64,000 nucleotides of DNA. Origin: Astrocystis sublimbata. Its lineage: Eukaryota > Ascomycota > Sordariomycetes > Xylariales > Xylariaceae. Below, piece after piece: positions 45,420-58,187 of this stretch (positions are counted from its first letter, which is position 1; each line of letters opens with the position of its first letter). The DNA lies in the NCBI GenBank assembly GCA_022453515.1, contig JAJNNY010000043.1, forward strand, positions 124,001-188,000. Direction: 5' to 3'. A model generated the notes under the pieces. The model saw nothing but the letters and a program-made list of their open reading frames with translations, searched no databases and had not been told where the DNA came from. Position numbers and translations under genes: made by a program.

Positions 45420-46921
45420 GTACGCGTTGCGTGGTCTGTGCATTCAAGCGCCTGACCATCGCCACTTAGATTCGCTCCTCACGTTCTCTCAGCTTGAGAG
45501 TCACAATCCAGAGTTCATTTCATTGGGTAAACTACCGACATATGATGGTCTCGATCGCAAGAGCTAGCTAGCCTGTATCTAACTACCATTTGGTGTTTTT
45601 TAATACTGTATTATCACTTTTCATACCATTCAAATCAAGCTGAGGGTAGATATATCACTTTCATGCATGGTACGGCCAAGACGATTGAGTATCAACATGT
45701 TCAAAACATCCAGGTAGCACAACAGCAATCTGCGTCATATCCAAATTTTGAGAGCCAGGATATTCCATTGTCTCCACGGACCTATCAGCGGCATGTGAGT
45801 ATTGCAGCTCATGATGGGTTACGTTTCTACCTACCCAAAAAAGCAAGCCGTCCGTCACCCAGCAGCAAAGGTCCGGCAGGTCGGTGTCCAGGATACCCCC
45901 AGCTCCAGCCCCTTGTTCCACGCCGGCAATGCTGCCGCCCAGGATGAAGCCGATCAATCACTTGGAGACCTGGATGCCTTCAAGTTGCGTCGATAGACAT
46001 TGGCAGTTGCTCCAGTTCAGTGTAAGCACTCATTCCCTAAGGTTGATTGTTGGCGCCGCGGGCGTGCACTCCACTGTACCTAAACAAAGGTACCTCCCGG
46101 AATCTGGTAAACAACCGTAAATCATGCATGCGTGGCCTTGCTGCTGCCTGAACAGGGCCCATGGATGGTATCTCCGGTATTACGAACGTGTCGCCATTGC
46201 TCTCTATCAGACCTTTATAGTCAGCTTCCCCTACAAGGTATAGGTATCTACCACATGTCCACACAGTTCTGGGCCTGGCGGGCCTGGTTCAGCAATGTTA
46301 TATGGTCCGTAAATGTAATTACCTACCTATTTCCTTAGGCTAGGCTAGCTTCTTGTAGCACCTTTGCTTGTAGCTCGATCACTACCCCGCCACTTTCCTT
46401 GAATGACCACGGGCACAAGTACTGTACGTAAGCACAGAAACCCCTCCCCGTTCGCCATGTCAGCCTGTCACGCTTGAGCTAGCTTGCTTCCAAGTTGCTT
46501 ACCACCTGTTGGTAGAACCCGCAGCACACACCTGTCTTCGAGATAGGGACAAGCCAAATAAATCAGTGGCAGCTCCCCCGAGCCCGAGCTAACTAGCATG
46601 CTGCTATCAAGAGCACCTGGACACCTGAGCACCCGAGCAAGCACCTGAGCACCCCGTAGCATCTTAGTCTGCCACGTCTCTCGAATGGTCTCTGGCCAAT
46701 CAGATGGGCTGCAGTGAAGTTGCGCTTCGCCAACGATATACGCCATCCCCTTCCAGGATGAAGCTGTACGAGACTGGCATATCGACCCGCTTTCCCGGAT
46801 ACTTCCATCGGGCTTGACTTATGTCCCCGGTGCTGTTGGCCATTCAACCCTCCAGTGTAGACAACTCTGCCACCAAAGACGCCGAGTGTCTTATGTGTTG
46901 TTCTGACTTCCCCCATTTTCG

Positions 46922-46945
46922 TATATATATATATATATATATATA
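46922..46945. repeat. (TA)12 microsatellite
   Basis: Uninterrupted TA dinucleotides, 278 bp upstream of the F-box gene. Confidence 0.85.
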
Positions 46946-47222
46946 ATCACAGCCAGCACAGGTGGAAGACAAGACACAGCTTGACCGTAGATCATCGCCT
47001 AACTTACTTCGGGATCAGACCGCATCACGTCCTTGAGCTCGTCTCATGATGGCTTACTGTTCTACAGGCAAGTTGTCAGCCTGTCCTTACATATATCAAT
47101 ATCACCGATCACCGATCACCGGCTCCCATCTCATATTGATTGACCTAATATAGCTGGCTGGGTTCTTTTGCTAATGCATATACGCCATTCTTCCAGACTC
47201 GAGCCCTGCTCGGGCGTCGACG

Positions 47223-48957
47223 ATGTCTTCGTCAACCGGTCATTTCATATCCAGTTTGCTTGAGCTACCAGCGGAATTGATCGCCACCATTCTTTCATTC
47301 CTCACTCCTATAGAGCTGGCTCGGCTATCTCTAATATGTCGCAAGCTCTACCACCATGCTGCGGATGATATCCATTGGCAACGGCATGTGTTGTCGAATT
47401 TGCCCGGAAACAAAGTCCAATCGCCGTATCCCTGCAAGACCTGGCGCGAGCTTTTCGTTGCGCATAGTCAATACTGGTTCCTGACTAAACAGAAGCTATG
47501 GTTCTGTGATCGCTCACTGGCAGGGCAGATGGTAAGGCACCACTGGAGCCACTTTCATTACGTCGGAGCAATTTGCCGAGGGCATCCTTCTTGTTCCAAG
47601 CCCCGACGCTACTCAGAGCTTTTAGATGTCCTTTCAAATGCGGGCCAGTAGCAGTACGAGCTAACATCAACATTTCAGGTCATTGCCAGATACGACCCTC
47701 GGAGAGGATGTATCGAGGGTTACCAGCTTCTTGCTACCCGTTCACGAGATGGAAGCAACCCTTGGGGTGCCGATGATACCGTCCATATTCACGACTTTGA
47801 GCCCGACATAAAGCTACATCTTGACAGGCCGATCCTTCAATTTGACGTTGACAGCCTGGATAATCTGATGCGCATCTCACTGTCATCGTCGCCAGATCGC
47901 ACAACACGACTCCCACGCCGCTTCTTCCCTGAGCACCCTATGCGCTGCAGTCGTGGGTCAGATCCGAGGTTCAGCACCTTCATGCTGGCAAAGCCTCTCG
48001 AGGAAGAAGACACAGCGCCACACGTAGAACGACGATTCCCATACGGTCTCATTTGGCCTCCTCCCGCCATCCCCGCAGCTCATCGAGTTCTCGGCCACCC
48101 CGCTGACATTGCCGGGGGTCCGACTCCCGACTTGTTGACCTCACCCCAATGGCGACCCATCAACAGGACGGAGGTTTCTGACATGACTTTCCGTATTCGT
48201 CAGTGGCTGGAGCTAGGTCCGCCAACGATCGGTTTTCACATTGGCGAAGACATTGTGACGTACTCAACAATTGATCCGGTGCACTAGTAAGTAATGCTGC
48301 ATCTCTTCTTCATGCGCAAAGTTCCAGAAGGATAGTGTCTTGCTATTTTCCCGCAATCGTCCTGAAACTGTGTAATCCAACGAATGTTAAAACCTCAGTT
48401 GTCTAATTCCATGTTTTATAGTACACCAACACCCGAACGCCCATTCAGGGGTATCTGGGTAGGCGACTATAGTGTACACGGCTGCGAATTCCTTCTTGTA
48501 AAACAACCCGACGTCGATGAAGAAGAGTGGCGCAAGCCTCTTCCAAAGCTTGAGAGCGAGAGCGATGGGGAATTTGAAGCGCGATTCCTATCGGAAAGGG
48601 TCTACCGAGGGCGACTCGACGCTGTCAAACTCACAGGCGATCCGAATGTCCCGCGGGGCGAATATACATTCAAGGTCGATGAGCTGGGAGAAGAGGGTTT
48701 CGTTGGCATTGCTCAAGAACCTCCCTTCCAAGGCGCCAGGATTGTGAAAAGCCACGGCCACATTGCTGAGCATGGTTTCCTGAATGGTAAGGTTCTCCAC
48801 CTGCGAGTACCGGTTGGAACTGACAATTCGTTTAGATCAGTACATTGAATCGCAACTGATCATCATATCTCACAACCGGCTGGCTCAGTACTGGGGCGAT
48901 TTCGGGCACATCAGCTATTTTGAAAGGGTCGACATTGACCAACTGCTTGTCCCATGA
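47223..48957 (+). CDS. F-box protein, FBXO31-like
   Basis: Exons 47223-47531, 47679-48286, 48422-48786 and 48836-48957 give 467 residues. Residues 12-50 are an F-box (LLELPAELIATILSFLTPIE, LARLSLICRKLY, DDIHWQRHV). The C-terminal half resembles the substrate-binding beta-barrel of FBXO31: PFRGIWVGDYSVHGCEFLLV, LDAVKLTGDPNVPRGEYTF, and a final IDQLLVP. F-box proteins recruit substrates to SCF ubiquitin ligases through Skp1. Substrates in fungi are unknown. The junctions M|VIARYD, HY|TPTPE and LN|DQYIE are all in frame, with acceptors ATTTCAG, TTTATAG and GTTTAG. Confidence 0.85.
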
Positions 48958-49693
48958 TAGCTAATTCCAATTCTGTAGCCACAGAACCCCAAATCGGCAA
49001 CCTCTGTCTTACACTTTAGCTATATCGACGTTCCCTACATCTGCAGTAAGCACGTTTCATGGGGCATATCTTGTATTTCGACGTGCTTTGGCGCTGATCA
49101 CCCGAAATCCGTGGCTCTTGGAAAGTTGACTCTTTCCTGAAGCTACCTACATCGATCTTAGTGAGATGTTAATTCGACGTTGTTATATTCGAGCACCAGG
49201 GGAAATGGCGCTTGTGATAATTTGACTTGTTTTTCTTGTCCAACACTCTGTCAATACGGTGTTGCTTGTTCTTTGATAACTGTGTATACACTGTATACTT
49301 CAGCCAGCGATTGCTATCCTTGCTCCTCCGGTGGTGCTTGATGGCCGACGTCATTCAATTTCTCTTACACGTAAACATTGTAACACGGCGACCGATCACC
49401 GAGTATTCCGTCATTCCTTACAGCTGGGGTATCGTTTTAACCAGTAATGCTATAATATCGTATTGTTTTTATTTATTAATCAAATTCATATTGATTGAAA
49501 CCCCCTCTAGAGCTGATATTATAGAGTTCAGCAAAACCTACTGCATAACCGAAATCGCGGGGCACAGAGAAATTCGAACTTAGGCCAGCCACGGATTATA
49601 TGTACCACTCATTCTGATAGTTTCTGTGTGAAGTTGTAATCACTTCCACTCAGGGCTCAACTGTCTGGCCCAACTTCACTGGCATCGGTCAAG
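48958..49693. other. Intergenic, AT-rich
   Basis: Only short frames. The section 49430-49560 is AT-rich. Confidence 0.6.
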
Positions 49694-50899
49694 ATGGCGG
49701 AGAAGTACATCATCCGAGTGACGGCGGGGTCCGACTACAATATCGACAACCACACTGTCGTGCCAGTCAACTCGCCCGAGACGATCAAGATCAACAACGA
49801 CTTCGTAGATGCCGAGATCAACGTACGCGTCAAAGACTACCGTGGTCTGCCGCGCAACTCGCCAACGACCTCCCCATACTTTTCATTGGAACCGCATGCG
49901 ACCAACGATGATCAGTACAGTCTCGCCATCCGATTTACACCGAAAAGGCCTACCGGATCTCAAACAAAAGCTGCCTCGTCTGGAGCGGCACCTGCAGTTC
50001 CAAGTGAGGACAATAGCAACAGCAAAGACAACTCCACAGACGCAGACAAATCAACTCTGTCTGAGAACGGCATATCGGGCCATGACCTACAATTCGGTAA
50101 TGATTTCGATCACCCGATTAGGGACCGCCTCCCTCCAGGCTTCAGCTACGCGATGAACATAGTCAAGTGGTGGATTGACCCAGGCCTAGACGGCGACCCG
50201 TATGCCGACATGCCGTATCTGTACGGGCCCGGACTCTCTTCATTTAACAGCATACATGTCGGTGCTGGGGAGCACGATCCTGAAAAGGGAGGACTATTCT
50301 TCGACGAAGGAGGTGACGGGGCCGGCCTCGAAGCACGCCAGGCGATTGGCGCACCCGACGACGCCAAAGGGCGCAAGAAATGGGCGCTGAACACCGACAG
50401 CAAGGATAAGTGGGTGTTTGAGTACGATAAAACGTACTGCGTCGACTTTTTCAATCCTTATCTCAATTTCAATGATTTCTCGCTCCGACTGCCGGGATTC
50501 ACGCTGCCGATCATCAACCACTGGGATGGCCAGGGCCTGAGGTAAGCGAACCACCCGTCTTCTTTTACACTTCCAAAAAAGCGAACATATTTGTGCTTCT
50601 TGCCGGCGTTATTCTCATCCATCTGCTGCCGTCACAGGTCTCAACAACCCAAGCGCTCACACACCCTTAGATACGTGCTTCGGAACCGCACCACGGCTGA
50701 CACGTATCTTGTCATCTTGTTCACCCTCTACCTGAAGGAGGACGTGAACGAGGACGGCTCGCTGAAACCGGCAGCGCTGCAAGCGACGCGAGAAGACAGA
50801 GATATGGCCAAGGATGCAGGGAAGTTCACGGATGGGGATAGTACTGAGACAAAGGCCGATTCAACTGATGCTGGAGCGAACGACGACGATGTCGATTAA
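49694..50899 (+). CDS. DUF1769 family protein
   Basis: Exons 49694-50541 and 50671-50899 (donor GTAAGC, acceptor CCTTAG) give 358 residues. It opens MAEKYIIRVTAGSDYNIDNH. Family blocks are FSLEPHATNDDQYSLAIRF, the region with WALNTDSKDKWVFEYDKTYC and VDFFNPYLNFNDFSLRLPGF, and INHWDGQGLRYVLRNR across the splice. A Ser/Asp/Asn-rich insert (about residues 90-130) and a highly acidic tail (ending ANDDDVD) are present. DUF1769 proteins are conserved in fungi with no established biochemical role; their Greek-key-like block suggests a lipid or membrane association, which is inference. Confidence 0.85.
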
Positions 50900-51256
50900 G
50901 CAAGCGATGTGTTGCACATTCTCAGGGTTGGATTATATACGAAAGGCCGAGTAGATTAATTGCATCTGAGTAATAATGGTACTCTTTCCGAGCCAAGAAT
51001 AGCAATCTGAGTGTTGTTCTTCTACTACCACCAGGATGATCAAAAAGAAAAAATATAGCGTGTAAGATTGCCTGAACAAGTGGACACGACACGCACGAGC
51101 AGGCATAGTTTCGAACAACCACACCTGACAAGCCTGCCTATTTTCAGAATGACCTATTGGTTCCGTGAAGGAGGTTTAGTAGACAGGTTGAAGACTCTGA
51201 CGCCAGGTGTGCGTCGTAAGTAGAATCGTTTGGAAAAAGGAATACGGGAGCTAGCC
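50900..51256. other. Convergent 3' intergenic
   Basis: 3' flanks of the DUF1769 gene and the APH-type gene. Nothing else is seen. Confidence 0.6.
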
Positions 51257-52738
51257 TTATAGACCCTCCTCCTCTAGAAGACGACGGAATCCTGTCTGGA
51301 GTGCATTTGTCACCGCCTCGTCCACCTTGTTCTCCCCGAACATTTCCATGACCTCTACAAAGTCCACTTCCTCATATTGACCCGTACGCCTCCAAATTTC
51401 TTTCACAATCTTATACACAATGTGTTCTCTGCACATAGGATTGTTCGCAGCGATTGCTAGATTGCTTGTGACTAGCGACATGCGGCAGATGTCAGCACTA
51501 GCGGCGTCAATTTTTGCAATGGCAGCTTTGTAAATCTGACGACAATCCGCGAGGCACGATGGCGAATCCTCCCAGCACCCCTCCGGCTTGACTCCTTGAT
51601 CCATAGATTCCCGATACCCGTACATAATGGGGTCCCAGTCTCGCGTTAGCCAGCTAGGATATACTGCGCAGCCGACGGTACGAGGGGAAAATGAGACACC
51701 GCTCCAATCAATTATGCCTCGAAGGTCACCGTCTTCGGAGACGATGAAATTCTGGCTATTGAAGTCCGGATAGCGGAGAACAAAGTGATTTGTCTCGTTT
51801 TGTTCGGGTATCCAGCTGATCATTAGGCGCAAGACGATCGAGATACCCAGGTCATAGCAGTCTGTCTAGGGGCGCAGGTCTAATCTGGAAGTATACCAGG
51901 TCTTTGGGTCGCTGCACAGTGGATTTATCAAGTATATAGGATCGTCACATGGGTCGTGATAGACGAACCATCGATCAATCATGGCTTGGACGTCGGTATA
52001 ACGTTGCGGGCCGGTGCCGGATAGGGTTCCATCACTTGCAAAGGTCGGACTGCCGCTTGACTGGAACGTGAACCTTCCCAGTTCAAGCATCGCAGCAGCG
52101 ATACCTTCCAGCGCACGAGTTCGACGTGCGCGGTTTGTTTCTGCATTTTCGCCGTTAAGCTTGTGGCCGAACCAAACGTTACTAAGAGATTTGCCGGGTA
52201 TGTAAGACATCAGGATATAAGGGCATCGAATAGGGTTCTTGGTAGTCGATGAGAAGTCCAACACTTCAGGCAGAGGGATAGTAGTCTCTCGCTTGAGGAG
52301 TTGCATCGTTTTAGCCTCGGCGACTAAAGTCGCCGCCTCGTCCTCGTCCCACTTGTCTTCTATACCATTGAAAGGTATCTTGACCAACCAGCAAAGCCCG
52401 GTGTCGAAGGTGAGGGGGAACAGGACGTGATACGAGCTGTACAAATGCTCACCGACTACGGGCTTAGCACCAGTATTGGTAAGGTTTGGGTGAGTGCGCT
52501 TGAACACTTCCTCGCCCAGTAGAGGAAGCTGAGTCGCGTCGAGCGTCGAAAACACCGCGGAGAATCTCTCGGTTAGCTCTTCAACCTCAGATGGATCCAA
52601 AGGGTCGGAGGGGTCTGAAGGTAAAGGTGCATCTTCCAGATCAACTAAAACATCAACCTTAGAAAGGTCCGAAGGGGGCGAAGCTGTATCTTCCAAGTGG
52701 TGTGACATATTGTTGTGGTTGATGGGAAGTGATGACAT
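51257..52738 (-). pseudogene. APH-type phosphotransferase gene interrupted by an in-frame TAG
   Basis: Two open stretches, 52738-51866 and 51865-51257, are in the same frame, separated only by TAG at 51868-51866. The first has the kinase N-lobe and hinge: LCWLVKIPFNGIEDKWDEDE, AEAKTMQLLKRETTIPLPEV, CPYILMSYIPGKSLSNVWF. The second has the catalytic and Mg-binding loops: LRYPDFNSQNFIVSEDG and LRGIIDWSG. Together (493 codons) they make a complete fungal phosphotransferase-family (APH/choline-kinase-like) protein, with Tyr in place of the usual catalytic-loop His before Pro-Asp. No intron can remove the stop in frame. The upstream product alone lacks the catalytic Asp. Options: recent nonsense mutation (one transition from CAG), readthrough, or sequence error. 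Confidence 0.7.
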
Positions 52739-53454
52739 AGTGAGTATTAAACACTACGTCCAGAGCAGGCAGTTGTTTTTGAAGAGATCAGGATAAAGCA
52801 GGATACTGCTACGAAAGTTGACAAATGTAGCCCTTTGATCTCACATGTATGACCGTCTGCCAGTAGCACCGTGCAAGGTGATACCATTATTCCGCTGTGA
52901 TTCAAGTACACCCAACATCAGGTGCCGAGGGCAGTCCTTGCGTAGTCACTTGCTCGAATCTTGTTTATCGTGTGACCATCGTGCCACCCATCTACTAATG
53001 CCACTGCTTTTCAGAGCCAAAGCTACAGTTACACAGGCAGTCCCTCATTGTCGCCGGAAACCATAATCACAATAAGTAGTACACGTTTATCTAATAACTC
53101 GTTGATGTTTATGTCGTTCGAAGGGATTGAGTTGATGATTCAATGGTAGCGGTTTGTTGTCAACATATGATCCGTGATTAGCATTGACTATGTTTGCTAT
53201 GAGGGATAATTGATACTAAACACTGATATCCGAATAGTTGGTATCAATGATTCAATATAGCTGGTGCCACACATGCTGTCGCCCCAATGGCATCAAGGGC
53301 GCTTGCTGCTGCGTAATATATGTTGTTCTTGTAGTTCACCCTCCATATACACAGAGTAATAGGACAGAAATATACTCCCGACGTGCCTGACTCTATTTTC
53401 ACCAAGCTACCTCCCAACCTCTCACAGCTTCAACGGCAGTTGTCAATATCCACT
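52739..53454. other. Intergenic, no gene recognised
   Basis: Short frames only. Upstream of the APH-type gene on one side and of a small gene on the other. Confidence 0.6.
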
Positions 53455-53772
53455 ATGGAGGAACATCACTGGCAAGTTTGGAGGTAACAACAACAAAGAA
53501 TCACAGCTAGCTGATTTGAAAATAGTCCCACCTGCCACAAAAAGATCACCCGGAGATGTATGAAACAGGTACATGTCATAGTATGCCGCACATATTCGGA
53601 TAAATGGTTTGCGCCCAAATCGGAATGCGTCAAATGCTACCGAGAGGACGTTCGAGCCGTTGAGGAAGCGCGTAAGCGGCGCGAAGAAGAGAAACTCCAA
53701 GAACAGCAGCAAAATTTAGAAGAAGAGAAGAAACTGGAGGCGAGGAGAAATCGAAAGAAACCGAAGAAGTGA
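53455..53772 (+). CDS. Small charged Cys-containing protein, two exons
   Basis: Exon 1 (53455-53483, MEEHHWQVW) joins exon 2 (53526-53772) through a 42-nt intron with donor GTAACA, branch GCTGAT and acceptor AAAATAG, giving 91 residues. The middle has Cys pairs in CHKKITRRCM and CRTYSDKWFAPKSECVKC, followed by a Glu/Arg/Lys-rich helix (ARKRREEEKLQEQQQNLEEE) and a basic end RRNRKKPKK. It could bind a metal and nucleic acid or protein. I do not recognise a named family. The intron is at the low end of fungal sizes, and exon 2 alone also has an ATG at 53560. Confidence 0.5.
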
Positions 53773-54927
53773 ACGACAGTGAGTAGTAGGAGAAACCACA
53801 TCATTACCTCACTTCGTCGTCGTACGTATACGGAGATCGATCGTGTGCTAGGAGCGATTGCTGGGAACGCCAGTCATGGGCAATAGGGAGGAGAATACAC
53901 ACCGATACTTGAATTCGACGCATGTTAGTCTGATGTTATCTCTTGTCCTCTATGTTGATCATAGGTGCAAGGTAGGGACACGGACGCTGATTATTGATCC
54001 TTGGATGCATCGTTGGAATGGTTATGGTCGGCATAAACGTCAGATTAGCAGTTTGAAGTCTATTGGAGATTCAATATTGCAGCGACCTCAAAGATCACAT
54101 CGACCCTCTCCTATGGGTGCCAATGGCCATCTCCGGATGTGTGGGGTGGCCGGGAAGCTTTCAGAGCGGATGACGCCCGACATCACGGCCCCGAATGGTC
54201 GGTTACAGCGGGACCAGTTGCCGACAAATCAGGAGGCAAGGTGGTCGGAAACCCATGCACTCACTTGTTCGCAATATCTGCCTAGGTAGCATACTATAAT
54301 TCCATCGTCTCTTGGCTGTCTGTAACGATTAATATAAGCAACTGAGAGGCAAGCCAAAGGACATTGGAATGATGATTTGAGGCTCGTAGTTCCCGTGGTC
54401 CGCTGCAAAACCTTGATTCTGAATCACGTAGGTATGTAGTTTGGTAGCATGGAATATATGAGAAGTTACCTGCAGACACATGTCGTTCTCATTACTTGTT
54501 GGTTTGGGAATTAAGACGCGAATAACGAACACGACTTTACGATTTATCTAAGGCCGACAACAGCTGGAGTACAAAGGTACCTCACCTCTGGTATCATTTC
54601 GCGCCAAGATCGCCTAGCTCAGGAGCTACCTGCGTGGGGCTTAGCGGGGCTTAGGTAAGCCCAAATTCAGCCGCTACTTGCCTGACGAGAGTGGCCCGAC
54701 TGGCCCTTGACCCTTTTTTGACCATTGACATTGAGCGAGTTGCCCCCCTAACCGTGTCTATCCTCCTCGTAACCTGCGCGTGTGCTTGGCTGCCGTTTGT
54801 TTCATTGAGACTACGACGATCGATGAACATGCATTTCATCTAAATACTGCCCAGCACACGTCAGTATCCGGACCTGACTGCCTCGAGCTATCTGCCCCAT
54901 ACAGATCACCTTCGCTTCCGCGCCACG
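53773..54927. other. Intergenic upstream of ADA3
   Basis: The frame at 53858-54289 has no family character. AAGGTACCTCACC lies near 54575. Confidence 0.5.
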
Positions 54928-57470
54928 ATGCCGCCCGCACCGAGCCAGAAGGGGACGGGCAAGAAGGGGGCGGGCGCGAAGGCACAGCGTAGCCGCAACA
55001 CGACCCCCATGTCCAGCAGCCTGCCCACCAGCAACAGCGCCGCCGCCGCCGCCGCCGCCGCCGCTGCGTCTGCCGCTAGCATCCCACCCGTCGAACCGCT
55101 CGAGAGCGAGCTGCTCGACATCAAGTACGAACATGTGCGCACCATCCCCCACGACGACATCATCGACCAGAGCACCTCCAATGCCGTCATCCCCGACTCC
55201 CGCACCCTCGATGGCCTGCTGTGGAAACTCGAGAAGCTGCACGACCTCATCGAACGCCGCGGCAGCTGGTCCGACAAGGCCATGCGCCTGATCGTCACCG
55301 AGAAGAAGACACACTCCGTCGCCGACATGCAGCAGCACCAGAGCACCGCCAAGTCCGATGCGCGCAAAGACGGCGGAGCAGCAGCCGGCGCGCATGAGGG
55401 CGAGAAGAAGCCCAACAGGAAGAAGAGGAAGGCAGCCGACACCACCGCCACTGGTAAGTCTGAATGAAGCTGAAGCAACCATGCCGGCTGTGAATGTTTT
55501 ACCACCGTCCTACGCATCGCATCCACTTTGCATTGCAATTGAATACAAGAGAGAGAGAAACCCATCCATGCGCACGCACGCGCGCACATCCTGTTCGCAC
55601 TGCCTTGAGCAACCGTCATCCTGCGTCTAGACTTGATCCAGCTGTCAGTACTGTGGTTGGCTTGTTTCAACCACCAATGTCTGGCTCAACCCAGATCTCA
55701 CCTACCTCCATCCATACTTGTCTTGCGGCCTGTACGCCTACCTACATATCTTCCTTCATACTTCTATACCTACCAGCCCTCCTACCCGAACACTATCCAC
55801 TCTACACTCTCCATCCACCCTCATCACCAACACCAAGACCACGCGACAGCGCACACCCTATCTGCTTCACTTACCTGCGCGCGCGCATGCGCACCACCCT
55901 GTTCGCGCCTTACTTGGATGGATGGGACTGCTGCAGCCCCAATTCTTGAACAATTATGCTGACTCGCATCTCTGCAGAACAGTCCCCCCCGACACGCGAT
56001 TCAACCAGCAAACCTCGCAAAGTCTCCCGTGGGCGCGACTCCGCCAGCTCTTCGCTTTCGCCCATCGCCCAGCCCACATCGGGCGCCATGGAGGTGGACG
56101 AAAAGGTGAAGCTCGACAAGGATGCCGGAGAACAGGACGAAGGAGAGTCCTCCGAGGACGAGTTTGCGCCTCCCGCCCGCGAAGTGCCCCAATTCCAGAC
56201 CTTCGGCGAAGACCCCTCCACCTTCCCCGACCCCACCGTCTATGAAATTCTCGACGCCAAGCCGGGAATGTCTGCCCAGGAACTAGGAGAGCTGTACTCG
56301 GTCGCCGTCTTTCCCAGAACCGACCTGGCCGATCAAATTGCCGGGGACCCTCCGGATAAGGATTTTAGTAGCGCTAAGCCGACAAATCAGATCAGTTTCA
56401 GCACCTTTTCCACCTACGTCGAACCCTACTTCCGTCCTTTTGCCGAGGAAGACCTCACCTTCCTGAGAGAGCGGGGCGACCGCGCAACACCCTTCGTCAT
56501 GCCGAAACGGGGCAAGAAGCACTACAGCGAGATCTGGTCCGAGGAGGAGGGTGCCATGGCTGTCGACTCGAATGGCCAGGGCCGCGACAGGTTGGCGCCG
56601 AACCAGCCCCGCGGCATCATCGACAACATGGACGACGATGTTGCCGAGACCGACAAGCTCTCGGTTGGCCCCGTCCTATCACGACTGCTGCAAGCCATGC
56701 GCCCAGAGGTACGCGCACAGCCGAGCGAAGACAAGCCGATGACGAACGGTATAAACGGCGATAGCGACGCCAAGGAAGAGGTCAACGGCGATGGCGCAGT
56801 CGCCCCGGGAGAAGAGGGCAACAAAGCCATACCCCCCGCCACATTCATGCCCGAGTCGACCGGCGAGGCATGGAAGAGAGCGACCCATCCCAAGCTCGAC
56901 TACTTACAAGTCGACGAGCGCATCAAGCAAGAACTTCGCCACATCGGCTTCTTGCCGCAAGATAGTTTCGATGGCGACTACGACGGCCACTTCGACGACG
57001 AGGTAGCGGCCCGTCTACGCCTGCTCCAAGACCGACTGCGTCAGCAGATCCTGATCAACGGCGCCCGAAAGTCTAGGCTCACCGATCTTGTCAAGGAGAG
57101 GATGGCGCATCAGGAGTACCAGACCATCCTCGAAGATCTGGACACCCAAGTGCAGGGCGCGTACCTTAAGCGCACAAGGACGATGGGTAAGAGCAAGAAG
57201 AATAAACGGCCAGGTGGGGCGGGTGGTGGAAGTCATGCGGCCGGCGGTGCTGCGGGTATGGCCCGACCGGGCATTGGTGACTTGACGAAGACACTCATGG
57301 AACGACGTCGGCGCTGGATTGACAATATCGGGACGGTGTTTGATGATGAGAATCTCGGCAAGGTGCCTCGCATCTCGGATTCCGACAGCACCATCTTCAA
57401 GCCGGAGACGATGGCCGATCTGATGAAGAAAGAGCGGCAGACATGGGACGAAGATCTCGAGGAGGAATGA
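54928..57470 (+). CDS. NGG1: SAGA coactivator subunit Ada3/Ngg1
   Basis: Exons 54928-55453 and 55978-57470 join in frame (T|E junction, donor GTAAGT, acceptor CTGCAG) to 672 residues. The N-terminus is low-complexity with a poly-Ala run (about residues 38-48), followed by [20 protein letters not shown]. The middle includes acidic and Ser-rich stretches and the block [20 protein letters not shown]. The conserved C-terminal Ada3 domain has [60 protein letters not shown] and [17 protein letters not shown]. Ada3 links Gcn5 and Ada2 in the SAGA and ADA histone acetyltransferase modules in the nucleus. The single intron is 524 nt, several times longer than any other intron proposed here. Confidence 0.9.
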
Positions 57471-58187
57471 TGTTGAAGTCTTTGACATGAAAGCTGGTTC
57501 GATTTGTCACAGCATACTTTGTTTGTTACGTGGTTATACGGCATGCAGGAATAAGGGGTGGATGGGTTCTTGATACCAAAGCTGGCGTTCTGGGAGTTAT
57601 CAGGATCACGCAGGTGGCTCACGTCACCACATCACGGAACGGAACAAAGGACTCCCCCGTGATTCAACTCGACATCGAGTCTATGATCATATATATATAT
57701 CAGTCACTTGGGAGGTTGCGACTCGATCTCTCTGGTCGACTATCAAACCAATGGCAACAATTGGCTTCTCTACCAAGCCCGAGGAACTGACAAGGTGACA
57801 TGTGCTATAACAGGCTGATGGACAGAGCTGTAGCGACGTTGCAAGGCTGTACCAACAATATGTTTTCGATATAAGTATCCAGACCCCTGGTTGCGATTAT
57901 ACATTGCTTTTACTGAGACATTGGATGAACTTCTTATCTGCAGGTGTGCTTGGATATGCGGGGTAGGAACCTAGCTCTGGACAGCTTCGCGATAAGCTTG
58001 CATTGGCGTCCGCATCGGGGCCGCCATTGAGATCACAAGCCGAACGACTACTGCAGTCTTGACGGGTGTAGCGATGGGCATTACCTTAGTTTCCTCTTCA
58101 GATTGTCGCTAAACTTCGAGCTCCAGCGACGGGCTTTTCACCATTGAGGAATATAGAGAGAGGTTGTAGCGCGTCTGGGCTCTCAGG
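57471..58187. other. Intergenic between ADA3 and urease
   Basis: No gene supported. A short TA-rich run lies at about 57687-57702. Confidence 0.6.

Larger units (their letters stand above)
45220..47222. other. 2-kb intergenic interval
   Basis: Contains a tRNA-like A-box segment on the reverse strand (45350-45419), a (TA)n microsatellite, and ACCTACC words near 46320. Frames at 45661-46746 show no family character. Confidence 0.5.

Noticed and set aside
53858..54289. Forward 143-residue frame between the small charged protein and ADA3
   Set aside because: Random-looking composition, no splice partners, no domain.
54811..55670. Two long reverse frames opposite ADA3 exon 1 with poly-Ala/Gly runs
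   Set aside because: They mirror the GCC repeat and GC-rich exon of ADA3; no splice or motif support.
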